This document shows, piece after piece, positions 8,414 to 17,026 of a stretch of DNA of 48,883 bases. The stretch lies in contig JBDGQU010000097.1 in assembly GCA_042218715.1 (NCBI GenBank), positions 1-48,883 on the forward strand. Reading direction: 5' to 3'. Source of the DNA: JAGXLP01 sp042218715. GTDB taxonomy: Bacteria > Bipolaricaulota > Bipolaricaulia > M55B111. The notes under the pieces were generated by a model. That model was not told the origin of the DNA. It did not search any database and worked only from the letters and a program-made list of their open reading frames with translations. Numbering within the stretch: position 1 is the first letter of the stretch; each line of letters starts with the position of its first letter. The position numbers and the translations under genes were made by a program.

Positions 8414-9436
8414 TTAATTCTTCTTTCCAGCTGTTAGCAAAGTGTCTAACCTGCTACCAATGTACTGAACCGTAGAGAACGACTTACTGTAATCCATATT
8501 GACTGGTCCGATAACCCCCAATGAGCTAGAACAGTTGATTAGCCTCTTTATTATCAAGCTATAAGGCAATAATTCCGAGTCGTCGTTGAGACCGACTATA
8601 GCCGTTATTTGGTTATCCTCTTCTTTACAGGACTCTGTTATTTTCGTCAAGCTTTTTTCGTTTAAGAAGCTAAATACTTTTTTTAGTTTTTCCGGATTTT
8701 GGTTTCTCTCTGGCCCGGTTCCAAGTATGTTGAGCGCCCCTTCTAGATACAACCTCCTCTCGCTGCGTTCCTGCAAAAAATTCCTTATTAAGAGGAAGGA
8801 ATCCCGGGTTAACTTGTCGTACCATCCCTCTTCATTCAGATCGACGTCTTTTAGCTCTTTAAGGTGCTTTAACTGGGTCCCCACCAGTCTATCCGAAAGC
8901 AGCGGATTTATTCTATCCAGTTCTTCCTGGGTAATTTTCCTGTCGGCCTCGATTACCCGATTTTCAACCAGGCCTATATCCGTCACGAGTATTGCCATCA
9001 AATGGGTGTCGTCCAGCTGTGTTAACGTGAAATACTTAACTTCTCTTTTTTCTAGATCCGGTCCGAGAACGAACCCCGTGTATCCCGTTATATTTGCCAG
9101 TAAAGTTGCAGTATTCCTTAGTAGCCGTTCAGTATTTTGTTGCTCGAACTCGTAGGCCTCTACTACTGCTTGCTGCTCTTCGCCCGAAAGTTCCGAAAGT
9201 TCTATTAACCAGCTAACGAAGTAACGATATCCCTCTATTGTCGGGACCCTGCCTCCGGAGGTATAAGGTTTTTTGAGGTAGCCCTCTTCCTCCAGTTCGT
9301 GCATGTCGTTTCTCACAGTAGCCGAAGAATAATCCAGGTCGTATTCCTCCAGTATCATCTTCGAAGAGATTGGCTCCCCTGTCTCGATGTACCCATCGAC
9401 TATTTCTTTTAAAATGAGTTCCTTTCGATTTTTCAT
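8414..9436 (-). CDS. hrcA: Heat-inducible transcription repressor HrcA
   Basis: HrcA is the repressor that binds CIRCE operators and controls class I heat-shock genes. It has 340 aa, with an N-terminal winged-helix region (LKEIVDGYIETGEPISSKMI and SSATVRNDMHELEEEGYLKK) and then the GAF-like and dimerisation domains, with the C-terminal SLGVIGPVNMDYSKSFSTVQ typical of the family. It is the first gene of the operon, and its own promoter carries a CIRCE site, so autoregulation is expected: heat or misfolding load draws away the chaperone help that keeps HrcA folded, and repression is lifted. Confidence 0.97.
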   Translation of the reverse strand: MKNRKELILKEIVDGYIETGEPISSKMILEEYDLDYSSATVRNDMHELEEEGYLKKPYTSGGRVPTIEGYRYFVSWLIELSELSGEEQQAVVEAYEFEQQNTERLLRNTATLLANITGYTGFVLGPDLEKREVKYFTLTQLDDTHLMAILVTDIGLVENRVIEADRKITQEELDRINPLLSDRLVGTQLKHLKELKDVDLNEEGWYDKLTRDSFLLIRNFLQERSERRLYLEGALNILGTGPERNQNPEKLKKVFSFLNEKSLTKITESCKEEDNQITAIVGLNDDSELLPYSLIIKRLINCSSSLGVIGPVNMDYSKSFSTVQYIGSRLDTLLTAGKKN

Positions 9437-9439
9437 AAA

Positions 9440-9466
9440 TTAGCACTCACACCACCAGACTGCTAA
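9440..9466 (-). promoter_or_regulatory. CIRCE operator (HrcA-binding inverted repeat)
   Basis: TTAGCACTC at 9440-9448, nine spacer bases, then GACTGCTAA at 9458-9466. This differs from the canonical TTAGCACTC-N9-GAGTGCTAA at one base in the second arm. It begins directly after the -10 box of the hrcA promoter and ends four bases before the hrcA start codon, so bound HrcA would cover the transcription start. It is the only CIRCE site I found in the window. Confidence 0.95.
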
Positions 9467-9495
9467 ATCTTAACTAGAGCCCCCTTTTTTTTCAA
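9467..9495 (-). promoter_or_regulatory. Sigma-70 promoter of the hrcA-grpE-dnaK-dnaJ operon
   Basis: Read on the minus strand: a -35 box TTGAAA (9490-9495), a 17-base spacer, and a -10 box TAAGAT (9467-9472), directly abutting the CIRCE operator. The rest of the 454-base spacer (9437-9890) holds a plus-strand promoter at 9753 and otherwise nothing I can name. Confidence 0.75.
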
Positions 9496-9752
9496 CCAGT
9501 TGCGGGAGAACGGGGGTAATTTGCCGAGCTTCGGTCGGAAGATAAAAAGGAGGGTTGTAATAACATGTAGTGGTTTAATAATAATTGTGATGAATTTTCC
9601 TTTAAGCGAAGAGGGAGTTTTTTTCTGAAATTTTCGGTTTCTATCAACAAAAAGTTGTCGTGAAAGGCCGTGACTGCTCGTCAAAGCTCTTCTGATTTAC
9701 CCCATGCAGACCGTTTTGTTGCAAACTGTTCGGGTTCCCAGTAAAATTTGAT

Positions 9753-9781
9753 TTGCGAAAATTGGAAATTACAACTATAAA
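9753..9781 (+). promoter_or_regulatory. Candidate promoter of the peptide transporter operon
   Basis: A -35 box TTGCGA (9753-9758), 17 bases, then a -10 box TATAAA (9776-9781). It would give a leader of roughly 100 bases before the ATG at 9891. I see no known riboswitch in that leader. Confidence 0.5.
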
Positions 9782-9890
9782 CTTAGAGGGGGTGATAGGA
9801 AGAAGAAATACCATTATATTAGGCTTTTACAGGGGTCGGAAAGTTTTATTTGATATTTGTAATTCTTACAAACGACAGGAGGTTATATAG

Positions 9891-11801
9891 ATGAATTATA
9901 ACTTTAATAAAGGTCTTGTTCTGGTCCTTGCTTTTTCGTTGGTGGCGTCAGTTTTCGTTGCCGGCCTGGCACAGGACAAGCCAAAAATAAAGAATCCGAA
10001 TACCCTGACGATTGCGACGTCCGGAACTGCCAACACCCTGGATCCGGCGTACGCATACGACACTGCGAGCTCAAATATAATCACGAATGTCTACGAAGGG
10101 CTGCTTAAGTACCCGACCGGCAAAGTAGACGCCAATGAGAAGAAAGTAGAGGGCTATAGCGTAAGCAAATTAAAGCCCCTGCTTGCCACCAAGGTTCCGT
10201 CAAAGGAGAACGGGTTAATAAGAGAGATGCCTGGTGGTGGTTTGATTTACGAATTTCCAATAAGGGAAGGTGTTACCTTCCATAATGGCAACAAGCTCAC
10301 TCCCGAAGACGTGGAGTACTCCTTCGAGCGAGCAATGATCCAGGATAGGTCCGGTGGACCGGCTTGGATGATTCTAGACCCGCTCACTGGTTACGCAAGC
10401 GTCGAAAAACTGGTAGCCGACGTGGCCGGCAAGAAGAGCTTCAAAGAGACCACTAAAGAAGACAGGATGGCCGCCTTTAATTCCTACATCGACCCTGCGG
10501 TCGAGGTCAAAGGCCAGAGTGTGGTCTTTAGGCTGCCGAAGCCTTATCCTCCATTTCTCAACATTGTTGCTAACGTTGCTTCCTGGTCTTCCATAGTGGA
10601 CAAGCAATGGGTATCTTCCTCTTCCGTAGGAGGATGGCCCGGTACCGCGGAGTCCTGGCCTAAATACCACAATCCTGGTGGAGGGCAGGCAGCTGAGGAG
10701 TCCCCGCTTTACGACAAGATGAACGGGACCGGTCCGTTCAAGCTCAAACGCTGGGAGCCTGGGACCGAGGCCGTCTTTACCCGCTATGAGGACTACTGGA
10801 GGAAACCTGCCGACCTTCAGAAGGTCGTGTTCCAGAAGGTCAAAGAATGGAGTACCCGAAGGTTGAAACTTAGAAACGGTCAGGTAGACATTGCTTACAC
10901 CCCTCTACAGTTCCTTGGACAGGTCGAGGGAGCAAAAGGAATAACCGTACAGAAACACCTGCCAACAATTCAGATGAATCCCGTGGCCTTCTTCACCCAG
11001 GACGTAAAAACCAAGAACAACGACCTCGTTGGTTCCGGTAGCTGGGGAGACGGCATTCCTTCGAATTTCTTTAACGACATAAAGGTTAGGAAAGCATTTA
11101 ACTATGCCTTTCAGTACGAGGCATTCATCAACCAGGTACTGCAAGGTATGGGTTATAAGACCAACGGGCCTGTGCCCAAGAACATGGAACCGTTCTACAA
11201 CGATAACATAAAGCCTTATAGTTATAACCTTGACAAGGCCAAGGAGTTGCTCAAGGAAGCCCACGATGGCGAACTCTGGGAAAAAGGCTTCACGTTTACC
11301 ATACTTTACAACACAGGGAATACTTCAAGAAAAACGGCAGCCAGTATATTTGAGGCCAACATCGAGAAACTAAACGACAAATTCAATATAAAGGTCAGAG
11401 GCGTGGACTGGTCCACATATCTGGACAAAATGATCGGGCAAAAGATGCCAATATTTATCATCGGATGGATAGCTGACTTCCCCGATCCCCACAACTTCGT
11501 GAAGCCCTTCATGGCTTCCAACGGGACCTTCTCTGGCTGGCAGGGAAAGGGGATGGTAGAAATGGCAAAGAATAAGTTCGATCCGCTAATAGATAAGGCC
11601 ATGGCCACCACGGATACCCAAAAGCGGAAGGAAATTTACTACGAGCTTCAGAAAATGGCCCACGATCTCGCGATCGACGTCTTTCTGCCTCAGGCAGAAG
11701 GTACCCGAGTTATGAGGAGCTGGGTACAGGACGTGCCGTTTAACCCGATGTACTCGGAAGAATGGACGTACGTGTATCCGATAGACAAGTATTACGAATA
11801 A
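9891..11801 (+). CDS. ABC transporter substrate-binding protein, family 5 (peptide/oligosaccharide type)
   Basis: This exported binding protein captures a peptide-like or oligosaccharide solute and hands it to the permeases encoded next. The N-terminus is a signal peptide (hydrophobic LVLVLAFSLVASVFVAGLA, cut probably after a small residue). The mature protein opens TLTIATSGTANTLDPAYAYD, a family-5 entry, with NVYEGLL, FHNGNKLTPEDVEYSFERAM, VRKAFNYAF and FIIGWIADFPDPHNF as further family motifs. It has 636 aa. An AGGAGG ribosome site precedes the ATG. A strong hairpin follows the stop codon, probably setting higher expression than the permeases. The solute is unknown. Confidence 0.92.
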   Translation: MNYNFNKGLVLVLAFSLVASVFVAGLAQDKPKIKNPNTLTIATSGTANTLDPAYAYDTASSNIITNVYEGLLKYPTGKVDANEKKVEGYSVSKLKPLLATKVPSKENGLIREMPGGGLIYEFPIREGVTFHNGNKLTPEDVEYSFERAMIQDRSGGPAWMILDPLTGYASVEKLVADVAGKKSFKETTKEDRMAAFNSYIDPAVEVKGQSVVFRLPKPYPPFLNIVANVASWSSIVDKQWVSSSSVGGWPGTAESWPKYHNPGGGQAAEESPLYDKMNGTGPFKLKRWEPGTEAVFTRYEDYWRKPADLQKVVFQKVKEWSTRRLKLRNGQVDIAYTPLQFLGQVEGAKGITVQKHLPTIQMNPVAFFTQDVKTKNNDLVGSGSWGDGIPSNFFNDIKVRKAFNYAFQYEAFINQVLQGMGYKTNGPVPKNMEPFYNDNIKPYSYNLDKAKELLKEAHDGELWEKGFTFTILYNTGNTSRKTAASIFEANIEKLNDKFNIKVRGVDWSTYLDKMIGQKMPIFIIGWIADFPDPHNFVKPFMASNGTFSGWQGKGMVEMAKNKFDPLIDKAMATTDTQKRKEIYYELQKMAHDLAIDVFLPQAEGTRVMRSWVQDVPFNPMYSEEWTYVYPIDKYYE

Positions 11802-11820
11802 ATAAATGTAAGTCGTTCAC

Positions 11821-11850
11821 AAAGTGGGGCAGTTCGTCCTGCCCCACTTT
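11821..11850 (+). terminator. Strong hairpin between binding protein and permease genes
   Basis: AAAGTGGGGCAG (11821-11832) pairs perfectly with CTGCCCCACTTT (11839-11850) over 12 bp around a 6-base loop. Only a weak T-rich stretch follows. Placed 19 bases after the binding-protein stop and 29 bases before the permease start, it probably terminates part of the transcription or protects the upstream mRNA end. Confidence 0.75.
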
Positions 11851-11879
11851 TCGTTTAATTCTGTCGAGGGGAATTTTCA

Positions 11880-12914
11880 ATGATTTCATACATATCACGG
11901 AGAGTTCTCGTTCTGCCTTTCGTATTGTTTGGGATATTGCTCATTATTTTTGGCATGATACAGCTTCTGTCGGTCAACCAGAGGCTTTCTACGTACATAT
12001 CGAGTCCGGCTGAGTTAAAAAATACGAAACCGGAAGTTCTTATAGAACAATACGGGTTGAACGATCCGGTCTGGGTAAGGTTCGGCAGGTGGATTGATGA
12101 CGTGGTGCATTTGCGGTTCGGCTGGTCCGAAAGCGCTAAGATGACGGCGAAACAAGCCTTTGCGGAATATTTCCCTGTTTCGATGGAACTGGCGCTATGG
12201 TCCGTCTTGCCTATAGTAGTTGTGGGGGTTTGGTTGGGAACGGTTTCCGCGGTGAACCATAATAACGTAATCGATCATATTACTAGGGTATTTGCCATAG
12301 TTGGCTGGTCGCTCCCGTCGTTTGTGGCTGGATTGGTTTTATTGATGCTCTTTTACGGGGGGTTGGTAACCTGGTTTCCGCCCGGTAGACTTGGGCTGGA
12401 GGCGTCGGAGATCGTTCATTCGGCCCAGTTTGTTCGTTATACCCGCATGAATACGATCGATGCAGTGCTGAACTGGAACTGGTTCGTGTTTGCTGATGCC
12501 GTTCAGCATATTATTTTACCCGCTATAGTCATGTCTTACGTTAGATGGGCCATGCTGTTGAGGATCATGCGGTCCAGCCTGCTGGAGACGCTGCGAAAGA
12601 ATTACGTACAAACTGCGAGGGCTAAGGGTTTAAAGGAAAGTGTAGTTATAAAAAAGCACGCCAGGAGAAATGCTTTGATTCCCGTAGTTACAATTGCCGG
12701 GATTTACGTGGCCTTTCTGATAAACGGCCTAGTTATTACGGAAACGATATTCAACTGGCATGGACTGGGCAGGTGGGCAGTTACGGCGGCGCAGCAATTT
12801 GACACTTCATCGTTAATGTTATTCGCTTTATTTAACGGAGTGTTGTTGGTAGTGGCTAACTTGGTTGTAGATCTGATTTACGCTTATCTAGACCCAAGGG
12901 TTACCTACGATTAA
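11880..12914 (+). CDS. ABC transporter permease, DppB/OppB type
   Basis: This inner-membrane permease subunit has 344 aa. The start MISYISRRVLVLPFVLFGIL is the standard first membrane helix of DppB-like proteins, followed by a periplasmic segment, VLIEQYGLNDPVWVRFGRW. Five further hydrophobic segments follow. The cytoplasmic EAA coupling loop reads ARAKGLKESVVIKKHARRNA, where it would dock an ATPase. A GAGGGGA ribosome site precedes the ATG. It pairs with the DppC-type gene one base downstream. No ATPase genes are present in the window. Confidence 0.93.
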   Translation: MISYISRRVLVLPFVLFGILLIIFGMIQLLSVNQRLSTYISSPAELKNTKPEVLIEQYGLNDPVWVRFGRWIDDVVHLRFGWSESAKMTAKQAFAEYFPVSMELALWSVLPIVVVGVWLGTVSAVNHNNVIDHITRVFAIVGWSLPSFVAGLVLLMLFYGGLVTWFPPGRLGLEASEIVHSAQFVRYTRMNTIDAVLNWNWFVFADAVQHIILPAIVMSYVRWAMLLRIMRSSLLETLRKNYVQTARAKGLKESVVIKKHARRNALIPVVTIAGIYVAFLINGLVITETIFNWHGLGRWAVTAAQQFDTSSLMLFALFNGVLLVVANLVVDLIYAYLDPRVTYD

Positions 12915-12915
12915 G

Positions 12916-13794
12916 ATGAAGAAAATTAAAAAGTTATTTAAAAATCCTCTGTCAATAACCGGTATAATAATCCTTTTATTTTACATAGTGATTGCCGTTG
13001 CAGCTCCCTGGATTGCTCCGCCCGAAAACCCAGAGGAACCGTATCAACTTCCGAGGGACGGTTGGAGTTCTACTCCGAAACCGCCGGGCGAGGGACATAT
13101 ATTTGGCACGACTCAGGGTCAGTACGACATATTCTACGGCGTGGTATGGGGAACCAGGACTGCCTTCAGGGTTTCGTTGATGGTAGTGGGGATTTCTGGC
13201 TTGATCGGTATATTCATTGGAACCCTGGCGGCTTTTTACGGGGGTTTCTTAGATGGTGTACTGATGCGTATCGTCGACGTGTTCTATTCCATCCCGTATC
13301 TGGTTGCCGCTATGGTGCTGACTACTGTCCTCGGTAGGAGTTTGACCAATGCCCTTGTGGCGTTAATCGTGTTTGGTTGGATGGGCTACGCCCGTCTAAT
13401 CCGGGGGAACATACTGTCTGTGAAAGAGGAAGAGTACGTTTCAGCCGCCAATGCCGTAGGGGCTAACGACTTTCGGATAGTGTTCAGGCATATTCTACCC
13501 AATTCCATTTTCCCCGTAGTAGTTCAGGCTTCAATGAACATGGGGACGATAGTTATCGCAGCGGCAACGTTGAGCTTTCTCGGAGTGGGGGCTCCTGCCG
13601 GCTACGCGGATTGGGGGCAGATGATAAGCTTTGCCAGGAACTGGATACTTGGAACTCAGGAAAATCCTTTTAAGTACTGGTATACTGTGGTCATTCCCGG
13701 CGGGGCTATTACTCTCTTCTGCCTTTCCTGGAATCTTATCGGAGACGCGTTCAGGGATATTATGGACCCGAAGATGCAGGGCGGTGGGGTTTAA
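12916..13794 (+). CDS. ABC transporter permease, DppC/OppC type
   Basis: This is the second permease subunit, 292 aa, beginning one base after the DppB-type stop codon. The N-terminal helix ITGIIILLFYIVIAVAAPWI is followed by a loop with HIFGTTQGQYDIFYGVVWG, which matches the conserved 'GTD.xGRDvfsrv..G' region of DppC proteins. The EAA coupling loop reads AANAVGANDFRIVFRHILPN. The C-terminus DAFRDIMDPKMQG is typical. The operon ends here without dppD/dppF-like ATPase genes, so the energy subunits must be encoded elsewhere or shared. Confidence 0.93.
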   Translation: MKKIKKLFKNPLSITGIIILLFYIVIAVAAPWIAPPENPEEPYQLPRDGWSSTPKPPGEGHIFGTTQGQYDIFYGVVWGTRTAFRVSLMVVGISGLIGIFIGTLAAFYGGFLDGVLMRIVDVFYSIPYLVAAMVLTTVLGRSLTNALVALIVFGWMGYARLIRGNILSVKEEEYVSAANAVGANDFRIVFRHILPNSIFPVVVQASMNMGTIVIAAATLSFLGVGAPAGYADWGQMISFARNWILGTQENPFKYWYTVVIPGGAITLFCLSWNLIGDAFRDIMDPKMQGGGV

Positions 13795-13820
13795 AAAAGG
13801 TTACTGATTCACACGCTTTG

Positions 13821-13942
13821 ACCGACCTGATGAACCAAGTTCCTGGAGATAAGAGAAAATTTATTTTAGCTTTTGGGGAGAGTGGGTTACCTAAGAACTG
13901 GCACGGATGAACTCCTCCCTCGGACCTGGTTCTACGGTCGGT
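13821..13942 (+). other. Possible structured RNA or 3' region after the permease gene
   Basis: ACCGACC-TGAT-GAACC (13821-13836) can pair with GGTTC-TAC-GGTCGGT (13928-13942), closing a domain of about 120 bases by a 7-bp and a 5-bp helix separated by an internal loop. Inside, a GGGGAG and a CTCCTCCC stretch could also pair. The region lies after dppC and before the next promoter at 13966. I do not recognise a known RNA family. Confidence 0.3.
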
Positions 13943-13965
13943 GGCTGCGAATCACGGATGGAGCA

Positions 13966-13994
13966 TTGTGCTATTTAACCCTTTATGCTATACT
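13966..13994 (+). promoter_or_regulatory. Promoter of the EF-G-like operon
   Basis: A -35 box TTGTGC (13966-13971), 17 bases, then a -10 box TATACT (13989-13994), about 80 bases before the ATG at 14075. It would drive the EF-G-like, CBS and yjbQ genes. Confidence 0.55.
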
Positions 13995-14074
13995 CCTTTA
14001 GGTTTTGGCCGATCGGATTATTTATCAGGTTGAGGTATCTATTTTATTTTCAGGTAAGTTGAGGTGGTAGTTTC

Positions 14075-16009
14075 ATGGCAAATTCAAAATCCTTGAGTTT
14101 GATTGGACACTCCGGTACGGGAAAGTCGAAGCTAGCGGAAAAGTTCTTAAGAATTAGCGGAATGGATGGCGATATAACTTTCGACCCGTCACAGGAGGAA
14201 CAAGACCACGGGCACTCGATTGATTTAGGTGTGGGCTCGGTTAAGTATAAAGGACAGACCTGGAATGTGCTCGATACACCCGGGGCGGAAGAGTTTGTGG
14301 AAGAGGTCTATAAGGGAGTTTTTGCTTCTGAAGCCTCTTTAATGTTACTGGATTCCGCGAAAGGTGTTCAGGCCCATACGGAGAAGGTCTGGAACGTATC
14401 GCAAAAGTACGAGAATCCCACCGGAATTCTGGTGAACAAGATGGATCAGGCGGAAACGGATTTCGAGGGAGTAATCTCTGAACTCAGGGAGCAGTTTGAC
14501 AAGAATTTTATCGTTCTTCAAATCCCGGTCTTCGAGGAGGACGAGTTCGTCGGGTTCGTTGACGTTCTAGAGGAAAAGACGGTTTATTTCGACGGAAAAG
14601 AAGATGAGGTACCCGATAAACTAGAAGATGAATTTGACGAGGAAAGAGAGAACCTATTGGAAGCCCTGGCGGAAGTGGACGATGAACTGATGATGAAGTA
14701 CCTGGAAGAAGAGGAGATCACCAAAGAAGACACGGATAGGGCGCTTAAAAAAGGATTTGCGGCCGACGAGTTTTCTCCGGTATTTGTTTCCTCCGTGGAA
14801 GAAAATGCCAGCGTTGACGTTCTTTTCGAAAGGTTAACAGAGGTCGTTCCGGAGTTCGAGCCCGAGGCCGGGGGGAGATCGGACCTGCTCGTGTTTAATA
14901 AACTTTCCGATCCCTATCTCGGTAAGTTGGCTTTTGTCAAAATTTACGGAGAGGAACTTCAGGAAGGGGCTTCGTTGAGAAACCTTCGCACAAGTCAAGA
15001 TGTGGATGTTACCGACATATACAGATATCACGGCGGGGATCAGGAGAGCGTGCACGAGGCCGACCAAGGGGATATAGTAGCGCTGGGCAAACTAGAAGAT
15101 ATTGCCCTTGGAGATACGCTGACTGACACAGGAGAGAAGGAAATTGAGTTCGTGGACTTTCCCCGGCCTGTATATGATAGGGCAGTTAAACCGAGGAGCC
15201 GAGAGGACGAGAGTAAGATGAGTACGGCCCTGAAAGAGCTGGTTGCAAACAAGGCAACGATAACTTACCACAGGGACGAAGTCACGGAAGAAATGATACT
15301 TTCCGGTATGGGCGCCAACCACCTCGAGATATTTAAAGAGCGGCTGAAAAATGGATTCAACGTAGAAATTGACATGGCAGAACCCAGAGTTCCTTACAAG
15401 CAGAGTATAGCCAAAGAAGCTGATACTAAATATCGTCACAAGAAACAATCCGGGGGTCGGGGACAGTATGGAGAGGTATATTTGCGGCTGACTCCGCTTT
15501 CCAGAGGTTCGGGGTTCGAGTTTGTAAACGAGATAAAGGGAGGAAATATCCCGACTCAATTTATCCCCGGAGTGGAAAAAGGCATCAAGGAGGCTCTGGA
15601 CGAGGAGTATCCGATCACCGACGTCCAAGCTACTGTGTACGATGGTGATCATCACCCGGTCGATTCCTCGGAAATGGCCTTCAAGATAGCTGGTCGAGAG
15701 GCGTGTAATAAGGCGGTAGAACAGGCGGGAGCCATCTTGCTGGAGCCAATAATGAAAGTTAAAGTAACTACACCCGGAGACTTTACCGGTGATATAATTA
15801 GTGACCTCAACGGAAGGCGCGGCAGGATTTTAGGTTCCGACACTGCCGACGGTTACACGGTAATTGAGGCAGAAGTACCTCAGGCGGAGGTCATGAATTA
15901 CGCAACCAGGTTAAAATCACTGACCCAGGCAAAAGCTTCTTTTCAGATGGAATTCGTCAGGTATAAGAAGGTACCAAGCAATATCGCCTCGGAAATTCTC
16001 GATCGGTGA
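14075..16009 (+). CDS. EF-G-like GTPase (EF-G2-type paralogue)
   Basis: This 644-aa translation-factor-type GTPase has the EF-G domain order. GTP motifs: P-loop GHSGTGKS (residues 11-18), DTPG (67-70), NKMD (about 121-124). Later come an RGQYGEVYLRLTPL segment and the C-terminal domain with LSGMGANHLEIFKERL. The residue after DTPG is Ala71, where canonical EF-G has the catalytic His. The switch I stretch reads HGHSI instead of RGITI. Both changes are expected of EF-G2-type paralogues rather than the main elongation factor. It is about 50 residues shorter than canonical EF-G. Role unknown; it heads an operon with a CBS protein and YjbQ. Confidence 0.9.
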   Translation: MANSKSLSLIGHSGTGKSKLAEKFLRISGMDGDITFDPSQEEQDHGHSIDLGVGSVKYKGQTWNVLDTPGAEEFVEEVYKGVFASEASLMLLDSAKGVQAHTEKVWNVSQKYENPTGILVNKMDQAETDFEGVISELREQFDKNFIVLQIPVFEEDEFVGFVDVLEEKTVYFDGKEDEVPDKLEDEFDEERENLLEALAEVDDELMMKYLEEEEITKEDTDRALKKGFAADEFSPVFVSSVEENASVDVLFERLTEVVPEFEPEAGGRSDLLVFNKLSDPYLGKLAFVKIYGEELQEGASLRNLRTSQDVDVTDIYRYHGGDQESVHEADQGDIVALGKLEDIALGDTLTDTGEKEIEFVDFPRPVYDRAVKPRSREDESKMSTALKELVANKATITYHRDEVTEEMILSGMGANHLEIFKERLKNGFNVEIDMAEPRVPYKQSIAKEADTKYRHKKQSGGRGQYGEVYLRLTPLSRGSGFEFVNEIKGGNIPTQFIPGVEKGIKEALDEEYPITDVQATVYDGDHHPVDSSEMAFKIAGREACNKAVEQAGAILLEPIMKVKVTTPGDFTGDIISDLNGRRGRILGSDTADGYTVIEAEVPQAEVMNYATRLKSLTQAKASFQMEFVRYKKVPSNIASEILDR

Positions 16010-16015
16010 GTTTAA

Positions 16016-16582
16016 ATGTTAGTAAGAGAATTTTTAAAAGAGGACCCCGCGTCGGCTAGAGAGGGAAAAACAGTCGCTGAGACGAGGGAATTGATGGAGG
16101 AAAACAACTTCCGGATTATTTTTGTCGTTGACGAAGAGGAAAAGCTTGTAGGTTTTCTAACCTACGATTCCATCAAGGACCAGCCGGGAGAAAAGCCAAT
16201 TGACGATTACCTTTCTCGATCTACCCTACACGCCGAAGTGACGGATACGATAGATAAGGCAGTAAGTATTATTAAAGAGTATAGCCTGATGGTTTTGCCC
16301 GTGGTCGATTCCGAGAGGAGACTGGTCGGCGTTCTGACGCCGGGTAGATTGTTTGAGGAATTTTCGGACTTGCTTAACTTCGGCCAGGGAGGATTTTGGA
16401 TAACTCTGCCCTGCGAAAAACCGGACGATATGGAAAAGGTCCTTTCGGTATTAAACGATCAGAACGTAGAGCTACTCAATCTACTCAGATCGGAGGGAGC
16501 GGACGAACGAAAGATGATCGTCAAAGTGGGTAAAGTCGAGGACGGTCAGGCTCTCAAGGAATCTCTGGCAGAGGTGGTGTAA
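16016..16582 (+). CDS. Tandem CBS-domain protein with C-terminal ACT-like region
   Basis: This cytosolic 188-aa protein starts six bases after the EF-G-like stop, with a GGTGAG ribosome site. Two CBS motifs are visible (about residues 1-55 with IIFVVDEEEKLVGFLTYDSI, and 65-115 with MVLPVVDSERRLVGVLTPGRL). A C-terminal stretch (FWITLPCEKPDDMEKVLSVL) looks ACT-like. CBS pairs usually bind adenosyl nucleotides and ACT domains small ligands, so a sensing or regulatory role is likely. The actual ligand and target are unknown; the neighbours do not decide it. Confidence 0.85.
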   Translation: MLVREFLKEDPASAREGKTVAETRELMEENNFRIIFVVDEEEKLVGFLTYDSIKDQPGEKPIDDYLSRSTLHAEVTDTIDKAVSIIKEYSLMVLPVVDSERRLVGVLTPGRLFEEFSDLLNFGQGGFWITLPCEKPDDMEKVLSVLNDQNVELLNLLRSEGADERKMIVKVGKVEDGQALKESLAEVV

Positions 16583-16583
16583 T

Positions 16584-16973
16584 TTGAAAAAATTAGACGT
16601 AAATACTTCTTCCCGAGAGGAGTTGAAGGACATAACCTCACAGGTAAAAGGTGCCTTAGCCGAAATAGGCATTGAAGACGGTGTTTGTAATCTTTACGTA
16701 CCCCATACCACCGCGGGGGTAACGGTGAATGAATCGGCAGATCCCGACGTGGCTACGGACATAATAAGCCAGTTGAAGCAAATCGCTCCCCAGGGGAAGG
16801 GATACAGCCACAGAGAAGGGAACGCCGATTCCCACATAAAGTCAAGCCTGATAGGTAACACGGCCCAAATTTTCGTGGAAAACGGTAACCTTCAGCTGGG
16901 AACTTGGCAAGGTATATTTTTTGCCGAATTTGACGGACCAAGGTCGAGGAATATCTGGATAAAAGCCAGCTGA
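16584..16973 (+). CDS. yjbQ: YjbQ family protein (UPF0047)
   Basis: This 129-aa protein begins with TTG one base after the CBS stop codon, with GAGGTGG just upstream. Family motifs are complete: VPHTTAGVTVNESADPDV, then HREGNADSHIKSSLIG, then LGTWQGIFFAEFDGPR. The conserved His residues suggest metal or phosphate binding. Some members show weak thiamine-phosphate synthase activity, but the physiological reaction is unsettled. The one-base spacing suggests co-translation with the CBS gene. Confidence 0.93.
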   Translation: MKKLDVNTSSREELKDITSQVKGALAEIGIEDGVCNLYVPHTTAGVTVNESADPDVATDIISQLKQIAPQGKGYSHREGNADSHIKSSLIGNTAQIFVENGNLQLGTWQGIFFAEFDGPRSRNIWIKAS

Positions 16974-16984
16974 GCCTGGTCCCG

Positions 16985-17013
16985 TTGACATATAGAAACC
17001 ATTTCAGTAAAAT
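16985..17013 (+). promoter_or_regulatory. Promoter of the tRNA-tuf block
   Basis: A consensus -35 box TTGACA (16985-16990), 17 bases, then a -10 box TAAAAT (17008-17013), 13 bases before the first tRNA. This is the best promoter match in the window and fits a strong stable-RNA promoter. Confidence 0.8.
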
Positions 17014-17026
17014 TCATCTGCTCTTA

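Noticed and set aside
9463..9684. Small minus-strand frame upstream of hrcA
   Set aside because: It overlaps the hrcA promoter and CIRCE operator, has no ribosome site, and its peptide resembles nothing.
13795..13965. A known riboswitch or T-box before the EF-G-like gene
   Set aside because: The region lies upstream of the best promoter (13966), so it would not be part of that gene's leader, and the bases do not fit the conserved cores I know.
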